Below, piece after piece: positions 6,883 through 15,658 of a stretch of 27,739 nucleotides of DNA. Where the stretch lies: the IMG/VR virus record IMGVR_UViG_3300030104_000399, positions 1 to 27,739 of that record. One strand, written 5' to 3'. The number at the start of each line of letters is the position of its first letter. Position 1 is the first letter of the stretch. The notes below the pieces were generated by a model. The model had not been told where the DNA came from. It did no database searches and worked only from the letters and a program-made list of their open reading frames with translations. Made by a program: the position numbers and the translations under genes. Origin of the DNA: a virus.

Positions 6883-7232
6883 TGGACAAAAGTAGACACA
6901 TAAAAAAGGAAACAATGTTAAGTGCTTTAGAAAGCAGTTTAGGTGTGGTTACGACAGCTTGTAAAAAAACAGGCATACCTCGTAGCACCTTCTACAAATG
7001 GCTGAAAGAAGATGAGGAATTTGCTAGTCAGGTTAAGGATATAGAAAATGTTAGCTTGGACTTTGCAGAAAGCAAATTGTTTGAACAGATGGCAGACAAC
7101 AATACAAGTGCTACAATCTTTTACCTAAAGACAAAAGGAAGGAAAAGAGGGTATTGGGAAAAGCAACAAATGGATATGACTACTGATGATGAGCCTATAC
7201 AAATCAACATCAAGTTAACAGATGAAGATTAA
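6882..7232 (+). CDS. Terminase small subunit-like helix-turn-helix protein
   Basis: The protein has 116 aa. Residues 18-45 (LGVVTTACKKTGIPRSTFYKWLKE) form a classic helix-turn-helix, followed by a helical oligomerisation segment and the phrase FYLKTKGRKRGYW, typical of phage small terminases. The acidic C-terminus may contact the large subunit. It lies directly before the large terminase with an 11-base overlap, the standard arrangement. It should recognise the packaging site on phage DNA, possibly in modified form given the upstream cassette. Confidence 0.8.
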   Translation: MDKSRHIKKETMLSALESSLGVVTTACKKTGIPRSTFYKWLKEDEEFASQVKDIENVSLDFAESKLFEQMADNNTSATIFYLKTKGRKRGYWEKQQMDMTTDDEPIQINIKLTDED

Positions 7233-8535
7233 CCTTGAGTTTACACCGAAACAAAGCACAGCTATCAGGCACCTGTTTGACAATGAAACAAGCGAGGTGT
7301 TATTCGGTGGTGGTGCAGGTGGTGGCAAATCTTATATTGGTTGTGCTTGGATTATCTACTCTTGTATTAAATACAAAGGTATTAGGTGTCTAATAGGAAG
7401 AAGTAAATTAGACAATTTAAAGAAAACAACACTAAACACATTTTTTGAAATATGCAAAGAGTGGGGTTTAAAATCAAACAAAGATTATCAATTCAATGCA
7501 GGTTCTAATATCATTACTTTTTTCAATGGTTCAGAGGTTATGCTTAAAGACCTTTTCCATTATCCTAGTGATGCTAATTACGATTCCCTTGGTTCTCTTG
7601 AGCTCACTATGGCATTTGTTGATGAGTGCAATCAGATTACACAAAAAGCTAAAGCAATACTATCATCAAGAATAAGGTATAAGTTAGATGAACACAATCT
7701 AATACCTAAATTGTTTATGTCTTGTAACCCTGCTAAAAATTGGGTGTATAACGAGTTTTACCTACCATATAAGCAAAGTGCCTTACCAAAGCATAGAAAG
7801 TTCGTTCAGGCTCTTGCAAGTGATAATATACACATATCTAAACACTACGAAGAACAGCTAATAAAACTTGACGAAATAAGCAAACAAAGATTGCTGTATG
7901 GAAATTGGGAGTATGACGACAGCGAAGACAAGCTGATTGAATACAACGCTATATTGAACATGTTTGAAAACAATTCTTTGCAAGGTGGTGATAAATATAT
8001 ATCAGCAGATATAGCACGTTTCGGAAAAGATAAGACAGTAATTATTTATTGGAATGGTTTAAGGGCAGAGAAAATAAAAACATTTGACACTAACACAATA
8101 ACGGAAGCAGCAAATGAAATACGAGAAATACAAAGAGCAGAAAATGTTCCACTTGGAAACATTATTGTTGATGATGATGGTATTGGTGGTGGTGTTCGTG
8201 ATATACTACGCTGTAAGCCATTTGTAAACAACGGAAAGGTAATCAATAATGAGAACTACCAAAACCTAAAAACACAATGCTACTACAAGTTGGCAGAATA
8301 TGTAAACGCAAACAAAATATATTTACAAACAAATAATACGCAAATAAAAGATTATCTTACAAAAGAATTAGAACAAGTGCGTAGAGATAAAATAGACAAG
8401 GACACAAAGTTGGCTATACTTTCTAAAGAAAAAGTAAAACAAATAATAGGTAGGTCGCCTGACTACTCTGACGCTTTAATGATGCGTATGTGGTATGAGT
8501 TAAAACCAAACGCAGGGAAGTATTATATACAATAA
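7222..8535 (+). CDS. terL: Terminase large subunit
   Basis: The protein has 437 aa, a normal length. The Walker A motif GGGAGGGKS is at residues 29-37, and the Walker B AFVDEC with D134 and E135. SCNPAKNWVYNEFY near 167-180 is typical of phage terminases. The RNase H-like nuclease domain begins near residue 258 with ISADIARFGKD (D263) and continues with IIVDDDGIGGG (D317-D319). It is an ATP-driven motor that cuts concatemeric DNA and packs it into the prohead. The gene appears complete and is followed by a hairpin and a promoter-like motif. Confidence 0.93.
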   Translation: MKINLEFTPKQSTAIRHLFDNETSEVLFGGGAGGGKSYIGCAWIIYSCIKYKGIRCLIGRSKLDNLKKTTLNTFFEICKEWGLKSNKDYQFNAGSNIITFFNGSEVMLKDLFHYPSDANYDSLGSLELTMAFVDECNQITQKAKAILSSRIRYKLDEHNLIPKLFMSCNPAKNWVYNEFYLPYKQSALPKHRKFVQALASDNIHISKHYEEQLIKLDEISKQRLLYGNWEYDDSEDKLIEYNAILNMFENNSLQGGDKYISADIARFGKDKTVIIYWNGLRAEKIKTFDTNTITEAANEIREIQRAENVPLGNIIVDDDGIGGGVRDILRCKPFVNNGKVINNENYQNLKTQCYYKLAEYVNANKIYLQTNNTQIKDYLTKELEQVRRDKIDKDTKLAILSKEKVKQIIGRSPDYSDALMMRMWYELKPNAGKYYIQ

Positions 8536-8536
8536 A

Positions 8537-8576
8537 AGAGGGCAGCTACAAAAACAATGAAAATGAGCCACCCTCT
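8537..8576 (+). terminator. Hairpin after the large terminase gene
   Basis: AGAGGG at 8537-8542 pairs with CCCTCT at 8571-8576, and GCT/AGC adds three more pairs across a 2x2 internal loop; the loop holds about 18 bases. No U-tract follows, only ATTTAAA, so it is not a classic intrinsic terminator. It begins right after the terminase stop and ends 15 bases before the promoter-like motif, so it may end or process the upstream transcript. Confidence 0.4.
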
Positions 8577-8591
8577 ATTTAAAGCAAATAC

Positions 8592-8621
8592 GCACCAAAT
8601 CTAAACAATTTATATTTACTA
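8592..8621 (+). promoter_or_regulatory. Copy 2 of the bipartite promoter-like motif, before the tail operon
   Basis: GCACCAAA at 8592-8599, an 11-base spacer, then TATATTTACTA at 8611-8621. It ends 19 bases before the ATG of the tail chaperone, in one of the few real gaps between genes. The same boxes with the same spacing occur at 18401 and 21168. It probably starts the tail-gene transcript. Confidence 0.6.
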
Positions 8622-8640
8622 ATAGATAACTTAAAAGAAA

Positions 8641-9315
8641 ATGTTATTAACACTTAACGATAAAGAATATTTAGTTCCACAAAAATGGACACAAGTTAGT
8701 TTAGAAAGCTATCAGAAACTTATGCAGTATGTAGGTGATGAAGGAGATGAACACACAAAATCGTTGACTACTATACACTCCTTAACAGGTGCACCAATAG
8801 ATGTTTTAGAGAAGTGTAAAAAGAGTGATATACAAAAGTTACTTAAAGCAGTTTCTAACCTTTTAGAAGTAAAGGTAAACACAACGCTAAATATGGTAAT
8901 AGAAGTAGAGGGTGTAGAGTATGGTTTTCACCCTAACCTACGAGAAATAACATTTGCAGAGTTTGTTGATTTAGATAATTATTTGTCTGAACCTTGGGAA
9001 AACATGCACAGGATAATGTCGGTTTTATACAGACCTATAACAACGCAAAACAAAAAGAAATACAAGATAGAAGAATACGATAGCACAAAGTGTATGCAGA
9101 CAGCAGAAGTGTTTAAAAAAGCGTTAAGTGTAGCAACAGTAAACGGTGCAAGCAATTTTTTTTTGACTATCGCAGGGGAGTATCTGAGCGTTTTGCAATC
9201 ATCTTTGAGCAAGAAACAAAAGAAGATGTTGAAGGATACAGAGATTCAGAACAAGAGTTTAGTAAAAAATGGGGTTGGTATGGAGTTATCTACAACCTCG
9301 CAAATGGCGAAGTAA
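8641..9315 (+). CDS. Tail assembly chaperone, short (unshifted) form
   Basis: The 224-aa product begins after a 105-base gap with a promoter-like motif. Its first part (VPQKWTQVSLESYQKLMQYV) and middle (EYGFHPNLREITFAEFVDLD) follow a pattern I associate with Bacteroidota phage tail chaperones. The end of the family pattern, W-G-W-Y-x-x-x-Y-x-L-A, is found in the -1 frame at 9270-9404. Ribosomes shifting at A-AAA-AAT (9264-9270) would therefore make a 254-aa fusion, like lambda G/GT. The last residues of this unshifted form look like low-information read-on. The chaperone role is inferred from position and frameshift layout. Confidence 0.7.
   Translation: MLLTLNDKEYLVPQKWTQVSLESYQKLMQYVGDEGDEHTKSLTTIHSLTGAPIDVLEKCKKSDIQKLLKAVSNLLEVKVNTTLNMVIEVEGVEYGFHPNLREITFAEFVDLDNYLSEPWENMHRIMSVLYRPITTQNKKKYKIEEYDSTKCMQTAEVFKKALSVATVNGASNFFLTIAGEYLSVLQSSLSKKQKKMLKDTEIQNKSLVKNGVGMELSTTSQMAK
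9264..9270 (+). other. Probable -1 ribosomal frameshift site of the tail chaperone
   Basis: The heptamer AAAAAAT reads A-AAA-AAT in phase with the upstream ORF and is followed by GGGG. A -1 slip gives KSLVKK then WGWYG, restoring the expected family sequence. A T9 run at 9156-9164, also in phase, is an alternative site, but using it would replace the hydrophobic FFLTIAGEYLSVLQ stretch that looks genuine. Confidence 0.6.
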
Positions 9316-9404
9316 CAAAAATGAATGATGTATTAAAATTAACAGCAGATGAGGTTTTTACTTTTTTATGTTATTCAAAAGATTTAAATACAATTAGAAA
9401 ATGA
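9270..9404 (+). CDS. -1 frame extension of the tail chaperone (T-like domain)
   Basis: The 44 residues downstream of the slip site, from WGWYGVIYNLANGEVTKMND to the end, form a coherent helical domain. It matches the C-terminal part I know from Bacteroidota phage tail chaperone fusions, including DEVFTFLCY. It has no suitable start codon of its own; the first in-frame ATG is at 9321. Its stop is TGA at 9402-9404, overlapping the next start as ATGA exactly like genuine gene junctions here. Together these features support expression by frameshifting from the 8641 ORF. A sequencing indel would give the same picture. Confidence 0.65.
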   Translation, partial: WGWYGVIYNLANGEVTKMNDVLKLTADEVFTFLCYSKDLNTIRK

Positions 9405-9883
9405 GTTTTGTAAACCAAGCAGGATTAACACAGAAAAACGCAACGCTATTAAATATAATTAAATTATATGAAGATATAGCGAGTGCCAATTCATATATAC
9501 ACAACGCAACATTTGGCGATATATTTGAAATAGATTTAAACGAAACAGATTATGCGTTATCACACTTATCTATAGAAAGTGCTAATTATACTAACCACGA
9601 ATTAACATACTCTTTAAGGTTATATGTAATGGACTTGGTAAGCAAAGATGAGGGCAACGAAAATGATGTGTTAAGCGACACGCTACAAGTGATTGGTGAT
9701 TTTATCAGTCAGTTTAAGCACAGCACAAGTTTCGGTGATACGGAACAAGATTATAGAATGAACGACAATGTAAGCTGCACACCCTTTACAGAGCGTTTTG
9801 ATAACGAGGTAAGTGGGTGGTCAGCAGATATAAGTATAACAGTCAGCTTCAACGCTAGTGCGTGTAGTGGTGACATAATTTAA
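9401..9883 (+). CDS. Probable minor tail / tail completion protein
   Basis: The protein has 160 aa. It has a helical N-terminus (ATLLNIIKLYEDIASAN), a central beta region around LTYSLRLYVMDLVSKDEGN, the helix DVLSDTLQVIGDFISQF, and a C-terminal EVSGWSADISITVSF strand pair. This layout recurs in Bacteroidota phage tail operons and resembles tail terminator or completion proteins in size and order. I see no diagnostic motif. The gene follows the frameshifted chaperone by ATGA overlap. Confidence 0.6.
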   Translation: MSFVNQAGLTQKNATLLNIIKLYEDIASANSYIHNATFGDIFEIDLNETDYALSHLSIESANYTNHELTYSLRLYVMDLVSKDEGNENDVLSDTLQVIGDFISQFKHSTSFGDTEQDYRMNDNVSCTPFTERFDNEVSGWSADISITVSFNASACSGDII

Positions 9884-9890
9884 TAAATAA

Positions 9891-10346
9891 ATGGCAACGA
9901 CAGTATCAACAGCAACATTAACAGTAAACATTGATGAGGAAATTACTCTAAATGGTGTTACTTACAACAAAACAACACAACAAGAAATACCTGATGTAAG
10001 TCAGTATTTTAGTAGAGTGTATTCTTTAAAAGCAAGCACAACACATACAGTGGTTGAATTTGCGTCAGACCCAACAGGAAATAAGTTTGACACAGAAGAT
10101 TTTAAATATATGCGTATTACTAACCTTGATGATACAAACGCTATCAACCTAACATTTGCAGAAGAAAGCACAGTAGGTTGTGGTTTTCAATTAGATGCAG
10201 GAGAAAGTTTTGTAATATCTGCATTAGTAGTAGACAGCAACACAAGTGGTGCAGCAATTACATCATTAGGACACTCTATAACTGACTTGTTTATAAGAAC
10301 AGGTGCAGCAGAAACAGATGTAGAAATTGTAGTAGCGTTAGCGTAA
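9891..10346 (+). CDS. Probable structural protein (151 aa)
   Basis: The composition is rich in Thr, Ser, Ala and Val with many predicted beta strands (STATLTVNIDEEITLNGVTYN, FKYMRITNLDD). A GESFVISALVVDSNTSG segment looks like a beta-sandwich. There are no catalytic motifs. Its position between a completion-type protein and an HK97 gp10-like protein points to a virion or tail component. I cannot assign a family. Confidence 0.6.
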   Translation: MATTVSTATLTVNIDEEITLNGVTYNKTTQQEIPDVSQYFSRVYSLKASTTHTVVEFASDPTGNKFDTEDFKYMRITNLDDTNAINLTFAEESTVGCGFQLDAGESFVISALVVDSNTSGAAITSLGHSITDLFIRTGAAETDVEIVVALA

Positions 10347-10870
10347 TGTTAGTTAACACCAAAAAGTTAATGGATACTTTTGCTAAAAAAGTTATCAAAC
10401 AATCTATCCGTAATTTAGAAAAACAAGACAAGATTGACAGTGGCAAGTTAGCAAAAAGTTTAAATTACAATCTTGAAGTATACCCTAGTGGTGCTTTAGA
10501 ATTAAATTTCCAAATGCCTGATTATGGATTATACCAAGACAAAGGTGTTAAAGGTAGTCAAAGTGGGCGTAAAGCATACAAATCGCCATACAAATTTAAA
10601 GGCAAAAACATTAAACAAGGTGTTATTGAGAGTTGGATTAAACGGAAAGGTATACAAGGTAGAGATAAAAAAGGTAGGTTTATTACACGCAAATCATTAG
10701 CATTTGTTATTGGGAGAAGTATAGCGTTATATGGCATACCTGCTACAAGGTTTTTTAGTAAAGCATTTAGACAGCATTACAGAAGGTTGCCTGAACAATT
10801 TGCAAAGGTATATGCAAGTGATGTAGAGAAATTTATAAGACAAACAACAGCAGACATATTAAAGAAATAA
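10346..10870 (+). CDS. HK97 gp10-like neck / tail completion protein
   Basis: The 174-aa basic protein has the features of gp10-type completion proteins: a helical N-terminus, GKLAKSLNYNLEVYPSGALE followed by DYGLYQDKGVKGSQSG, which matches the D-Y-x-x-Y-x-x-x-G pattern of this group, and a later FVIGRSIALYGIPATRFFSKAF. Such proteins sit between the head and the tail tube. It starts in a TAATG overlap. The family similarity is moderate. Confidence 0.65.
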   Translation: MLVNTKKLMDTFAKKVIKQSIRNLEKQDKIDSGKLAKSLNYNLEVYPSGALELNFQMPDYGLYQDKGVKGSQSGRKAYKSPYKFKGKNIKQGVIESWIKRKGIQGRDKKGRFITRKSLAFVIGRSIALYGIPATRFFSKAFRQHYRRLPEQFAKVYASDVEKFIRQTTADILKK

Positions 10871-10873
10871 GAC

Positions 10874-12340
10874 ATGGCACTTACAGTAATACAAAAACCT
10901 GACCAAACAAAGAGACTTATCCCTGCTTATAGTGATATTATATTTGTTATTGGTAACGGACAAATAGCAGGTAATTTTAGACACAAATATGTATTAAAAA
11001 TTTATTCAAACCCTGTAGAAGGTTCGGATAGGTATCTTAATGGAAACAAACTATTAGCCACACTTAAAACACCTGCTAATTCTGATGGTAATGGCGTGTT
11101 TAACATAGCTAAAATACTACAAGACAATGTAGAAACAGGCACTAAAGGAATATCAACAACGACACACCCAAGCCAAACACAATGGCGAAGCAAGTTCAAT
11201 GGTCAGGATTATGATGATGCACCACACTCAATACACCAGGTAGATGGTTTTTGTGGGCAAAGGAAAATGATAAGAAGGTTTTATGTAGCATATCAAGAAG
11301 AATTTGCTACGACATCAACAGGTGCAGTAACACTTTCAGGCACAGGAACTAGTCCTCTTTATGGGGTGTTTAATGGCGTGTTACAATTAGAAGATGGTTT
11401 TGAAGGGTTTGATTACACACCATATATTTTAAGTTCTGCTGCAAGAAAGTTTATGTCTACACAACCAAGCACCTACACAAGGAAATGGCGAAGTGGTGAT
11501 TTTGGTGTGATAAGTTTTTTGAATGGTCAATTTGATAGCGACACAACAAACACATCTTTAAATTCTCAAACAAGAAGCATTAGGTTGCAATTTTTCAATA
11601 GTTCACACGCCTTGTTAAACACAATAGATTACCCTATAAATTCATCTTCTTTAGGTGGAACAGCATCTGTGGGTAATACTACAGCAGGACTTAACACCAT
11701 AATTCCAAGAATGTATGACAGCCTTTTTACATACCGAAATATAAATTGTATTCAATCTGTTGGTATTGGTTTTAACAACATAGAGATTAGAAATGGTGTG
11801 CAAACAGGAACATCATACTACACAATACACGCTATAAATTCAGTAGGCTCACAAAAAAGTGTAAAGATTAAAATACAGCTAACAGATGAAGATTGCAAAG
11901 GGTTAGAAACAATTAGGTTAGCGTATGTAAATACATTAGGCACTTGGGATTATTTTAATTTCTACAAAAAATCTACAAGAAAATCAGAAATAAAAAGAAG
12001 TTATTACAGGTCTAATTATGGCGATTATGGTGGTGCAACAACATCACAGGGTTACACGCAGTCAAGTGCAGAAGGTGGTAAAAGGTCTTTTGCTACAAAT
12101 GTAGAGGAAGTAATAGAAGCTAACACAGATTTTCTTACAGAGGTAGAGGTAGGTTTTATGAAAGAATTATTTATATCACCACAGGTTTATATGCAGGTAG
12201 GAACAGCTACTAGCGTTCAATTTGTTCCTGTATGTGTAGAGGAAAAAGAATATATAAAACAAACTACTGCTAACGATATGTTAAAGCAGTATATTATAGA
12301 AGTTCGTAAAGGACACAAAACAAGGGTTCAAGGGTTATGA
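10874..12340 (+). CDS. Large tail/virion structural protein (488 aa)
   Basis: The sequence is beta-rich throughout with many Thr, Ser, Asn and aromatic residues and no enzyme motif. The N-terminus contains IIFVIGNGQIAGNFRHKYVL, a signature I associate with tail structural proteins of Bacteroidota phages. The C-terminal part (FLTEVEVGFMKELFISPQVY) looks like a docking domain. It ends in an ATGA overlap with the next tail gene, suggesting the two products are made together. It is possibly a distal tail or baseplate component; the exact role is unknown. Confidence 0.65.
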   Translation: MALTVIQKPDQTKRLIPAYSDIIFVIGNGQIAGNFRHKYVLKIYSNPVEGSDRYLNGNKLLATLKTPANSDGNGVFNIAKILQDNVETGTKGISTTTHPSQTQWRSKFNGQDYDDAPHSIHQVDGFCGQRKMIRRFYVAYQEEFATTSTGAVTLSGTGTSPLYGVFNGVLQLEDGFEGFDYTPYILSSAARKFMSTQPSTYTRKWRSGDFGVISFLNGQFDSDTTNTSLNSQTRSIRLQFFNSSHALLNTIDYPINSSSLGGTASVGNTTAGLNTIIPRMYDSLFTYRNINCIQSVGIGFNNIEIRNGVQTGTSYYTIHAINSVGSQKSVKIKIQLTDEDCKGLETIRLAYVNTLGTWDYFNFYKKSTRKSEIKRSYYRSNYGDYGGATTSQGYTQSSAEGGKRSFATNVEEVIEANTDFLTEVEVGFMKELFISPQVYMQVGTATSVQFVPVCVEEKEYIKQTTANDMLKQYIIEVRKGHKTRVQGL

Positions 12341-14745
12341 TAAGATTGGTTGTATATAAAGATACAGGCACAGTAGAGCTAGACACTTATGGTGATGAAA
12401 ATATAAACATCACATATACAGTAGACGACTTGCGTGATGTTGAAAGCAAGTCAGGGGATTATAGTAAAGTATTTGACCTACCTGCTACCAAAAACAACAA
12501 TAGATATTTTGGTCACTTAAACGACTTGCAAAGTGATGTTACACAATACGATACTTTAAATGGTGCAAAGTGTGAATTGTTTATAAATCAAGTTTCAGTA
12601 TTTGAGGGTTTGTTATACCTTAACGAGATAGTTAATGTAAACGGAGAAACAAAATACAAGGTTAATTTGTTAGGTGAAAGCGTTAGATTGATTGAAGCGT
12701 TAGGTGATGCTACATTATCTGATTTGGATTTTTCTGAATTATCACACAATTTTACAAATGCTAATATAACATCAGCATCAGGAGTTTCTTTATTAAATGG
12801 TAACACATCAGACGCTATACAATACTCTTTAATACAAAATTTAGGTGTTGTAGGTAATTCAAATGGCGATATAACAGAAATGGTATCGTCTACTAATGTG
12901 CAGCCTTTCGTTAGAATGTGGAATATAATAAACAAAATATTCGCATACGCAGGTTTCCAATATGATAGTTCCTTTTTTAATTCTACAATGAAGCAAGTGT
13001 TTATGGACACAGGTTTGAATGATAGTAGGATAGAAGGAACCACAGGAACAGCACAAAGGGTTATAGGGCATGATGCATCACAAGGTTTAAGCGTTACATC
13101 AAGTCCTTATATAGATTGGTTGTTTGCAGCAGATAGACCACCAAGTTATAGTGGTAGTAATTTTCATTTTGTAGCATCAGACAGGTTTCAGTTTGATAAT
13201 GTCCACGACATAACAACATCATATACACAAATACCTTTTAACCACGAACCTGCAAATTATATTGCTAACACTAACGACCCTGGAAATATAATGGGCACAA
13301 ATGGTCTTGTAACATCTCCTTCTGATGGTTTTGAAGTTGCAGTAACTATGAGGTTGCAAGTTTTTGCTACTGAAAATGAAACTATTAGTGTTATAGCGAG
13401 GCAAACAGAGGCAGGAACAGGAACAGTAACAGACCACGATATGGGAAGTTTCACTATGCCTGATATACAAAATAGCATATTTTTCCAACAGGGTGGTGCA
13501 TCACAACAAACTATAACCTATCAAAACTGCCTTTTCCAAATAACATCAATTAACCCTGTTATATTAGGTGCAGGTGATACACTAGATTTTAGGGTTAAAA
13601 AGAGTGGTGGCGATGCTTGGGTGTCAAGATACAGACATACATGGACACCTTTACAGGGTTTTGCACAATCTGTAAGTAACCCACCAAACGCTTGTGCTGA
13701 CTTTTTAAATCAAGGAACAGCCGCAGGTATTGGTGTTGATAGGTTTTATAAAGGTGATAACGCTGTCAATGGAACAATAAGCGATAATGACCACCTTAAC
13801 GCTATGTGTTTATCATTAACTAAAAGCACAAGTTACAATGGCAACTATGTTACAGTATTTCCATCAGGATTAACACCTGATGCTATACAAACAAGAATAC
13901 ACGAAAACCATGGTGACGTAAAGTTAGCAGATATTATAAAGGACTTGATTAAAATGTTTAATCTTGTTATTGAAAATAGAGATGGTGTTTTAAAAATAGA
14001 ACCATATAACAATTTTATAACAACAGGAACAGCAAAAGATTGGTCAGGCAAAATTGATACTACAGAAATATTACAAAACTACGAGCGAGTTCCTAGCAAA
14101 ATAACCTGGCGATATAATAATGATGAAGATGATTCCGTATTAAATCAATACAAAGCACAAACAGGCGAGGAATATGGTTCTATGACTGTAAATTTACCTG
14201 TAGATTATATTGATGAAAAAGAAATAAAGCTAGAAGTGTTTAGTGCGATGGCTTATGTGCAATTATCAAGTGGTTTAAGGTATAGCACGCTTTACGCTTT
14301 AGAAGATGGCGTGTATGAACAAATAGAAAATAAACCAAGGTTAATATTAAAGCACGGAACATTAGTTTCAGCCAATATAAACGACCTTGCAGGTATATAC
14401 ACAACACAGAGTTATAGGGCGTTAGGACATTTTAGCAAATATCCTACAGCATTAGACCCCGCAAGTGTAAGTTTAAATTTTGGTTACACACAAGGGCTTT
14501 ATATCGCACCAAGTTTTACACCTCCTTTAAATTTATATCAGAATTATTGGTTTAATTATATCAACGAAAGGTATACAGCAGAAAGGGTTTTAGTAAAATG
14601 TAAAGCGTATTTAACAGAAACAGATATACAGGGGTTTAGTTTTGCAGATACTATAACAGTGCAAAATCAACAATACAGGGTTGTAAAAATAGAATATAGT
14701 GCAGGGCGAAGTGGATTGGCTAAATTAGAAATGATAAAAATATAA
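12337..14745 (+). CDS. Large tail hub / baseplate-like protein (802 aa)
   Basis: The N-terminal 110 residues (IRLVVYKDTGTVELDTYGDE, SKSGDYSKVFDLPATKNNN) match a widespread phage tail domain in which the S-K-x-F-x-L-P-x-T-x-x-N phrase is conserved. The middle (about 230-470) is Ser/Thr/Gly-rich and beta-sheet, as expected for a surface or adhesion region. The C-terminal 250 residues include a DIIKDLIKMFNLVIENRDGV segment common in tail hub proteins. It probably forms the tail tip and contacts the host. Its size and order before an adhesin-like gene agree. The receptor-binding part is inferred. Confidence 0.65.
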   Translation: MIRLVVYKDTGTVELDTYGDENINITYTVDDLRDVESKSGDYSKVFDLPATKNNNRYFGHLNDLQSDVTQYDTLNGAKCELFINQVSVFEGLLYLNEIVNVNGETKYKVNLLGESVRLIEALGDATLSDLDFSELSHNFTNANITSASGVSLLNGNTSDAIQYSLIQNLGVVGNSNGDITEMVSSTNVQPFVRMWNIINKIFAYAGFQYDSSFFNSTMKQVFMDTGLNDSRIEGTTGTAQRVIGHDASQGLSVTSSPYIDWLFAADRPPSYSGSNFHFVASDRFQFDNVHDITTSYTQIPFNHEPANYIANTNDPGNIMGTNGLVTSPSDGFEVAVTMRLQVFATENETISVIARQTEAGTGTVTDHDMGSFTMPDIQNSIFFQQGGASQQTITYQNCLFQITSINPVILGAGDTLDFRVKKSGGDAWVSRYRHTWTPLQGFAQSVSNPPNACADFLNQGTAAGIGVDRFYKGDNAVNGTISDNDHLNAMCLSLTKSTSYNGNYVTVFPSGLTPDAIQTRIHENHGDVKLADIIKDLIKMFNLVIENRDGVLKIEPYNNFITTGTAKDWSGKIDTTEILQNYERVPSKITWRYNNDEDDSVLNQYKAQTGEEYGSMTVNLPVDYIDEKEIKLEVFSAMAYVQLSSGLRYSTLYALEDGVYEQIENKPRLILKHGTLVSANINDLAGIYTTQSYRALGHFSKYPTALDPASVSLNFGYTQGLYIAPSFTPPLNLYQNYWFNYINERYTAERVLVKCKAYLTETDIQGFSFADTITVQNQQYRVVKIEYSAGRSGLAKLEMIKI

Positions 14746-15512
14746 TGGCTAGAGATATATTTCAAATAACAGAACAGGTAATTACTTTTGTTGGTGACAA
14801 AGGTGAAGAAGTATCAGGCGATAGTGCAGATTGCAGAATGGTAGGTGGTAAGTATATTTCTGATGGTAGAGGTGGTGGAACTTGCTATTTAAAAAATGTA
14901 GAATTTAGCAATAGCAACTTTACCAACAATAGGAATGTTATAGGTCAAGGAAACACCATACACTCAAAAGCACTTAACAACAATGTTACAGGCGATTACA
15001 ATACAATAGGTAATGTATCAAACACAAACACCGTAGGAAAATTTGCTAAAACAACAAGGCATGGTGAGTTTACAAGGGCAAACGCTTCTGCATTAGGAAG
15101 GTCACAAAAAAGCGTTTTATTCTACGAGGGCGTTACCAACTCTTCTGTAAGTGCTCCTGAAATATTTTTAGAGGGTATAACTAATAAAAGATTAGAAGTA
15201 GACGAATCTTTTGGAATGTCTACTATAGCTTTAGATATACACACCGTAGCCAAGTATACTGATGCAGGCAATGATGGTTCAGGTTATCTGCACAGCAAAG
15301 CAGTATTTCAAAGCACAGGGGGTGTATTAGCTATTAACGGAAGACATACTTCGATATATGAAGAAACTTTAGTCATAGGTAACTTAACTTTAGCAGCAGT
15401 AAGTGGAACTCCTGACTATATAAGTTTTACTTTATCAGGCGATAGGTCAGGTAGGTCTATGGCTTGGAGTGTAATAGTAAATGTATATGAAATTAGAACA
15501 GAAGTAGTATAA
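14745..15512 (+). CDS. Adhesin-like tail fibre / receptor-binding candidate
   Basis: The protein has 255 aa. Residues 45-105 contain short Asn/Gly repeats (NVIGQGNTIHS, NNVTGDYNTIGN, NTNTVGKF) like the left-handed beta-roll head of YadA-type trimeric adhesins, which suggests a trimeric fibre. The N-terminus (ARDIFQITEQVITFVG) is a likely attachment domain, and the C-terminal 90 residues are beta-rich. It lies between the tail hub and the tape measure. The fibre assignment rests on the repeats and position; no enzymatic motif is visible. Confidence 0.55.
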   Translation: MARDIFQITEQVITFVGDKGEEVSGDSADCRMVGGKYISDGRGGGTCYLKNVEFSNSNFTNNRNVIGQGNTIHSKALNNNVTGDYNTIGNVSNTNTVGKFAKTTRHGEFTRANASALGRSQKSVLFYEGVTNSSVSAPEIFLEGITNKRLEVDESFGMSTIALDIHTVAKYTDAGNDGSGYLHSKAVFQSTGGVLAINGRHTSIYEETLVIGNLTLAAVSGTPDYISFTLSGDRSGRSMAWSVIVNVYEIRTEVV

Positions 15513-15658
15513 TGGAAAAAAACACATTTGAATTAGTAGGGGTAAATATGATGATGGGGTTTATAAACCTTAAACAAATATTGCCTTTAATTAGTGAGTT
15601 AAAGATAAAAACAAAGCATAACGACATAATACGAGGCAAATGGCACAAGAAGAAGTAA
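15512..15658 (+). CDS. Small hypothetical protein between fibre and tape measure (48 aa)
   Basis: The ORF begins in the TAATG of the preceding gene's end and overlaps the tape measure start by 19 bases, filling what would otherwise be a 127-base gap. It encodes MEKNTFELVGVNMMMGFINL and continues to a basic tail, RGKWHKKK. It is mostly helical with a slightly hydrophobic middle. The junctions match the genome's style, so I believe it is translated. The function is unknown. Confidence 0.5.
   Translation: MEKNTFELVGVNMMMGFINLKQILPLISELKIKTKHNDIIRGKWHKKK

Noticed and set aside
9312-9319. GTAACAAA in the chaperone extension
   Set aside because: The sequence 11 bases downstream, TATTAAAATTA, does not match the TATATTTACTA box.
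12588-13488. Several minus-strand open frames of 70-151 codons
   Set aside because: They overlap each other and the tail hub gene, lack recognisable motifs or start contexts, and are shadows of its coding sequence.
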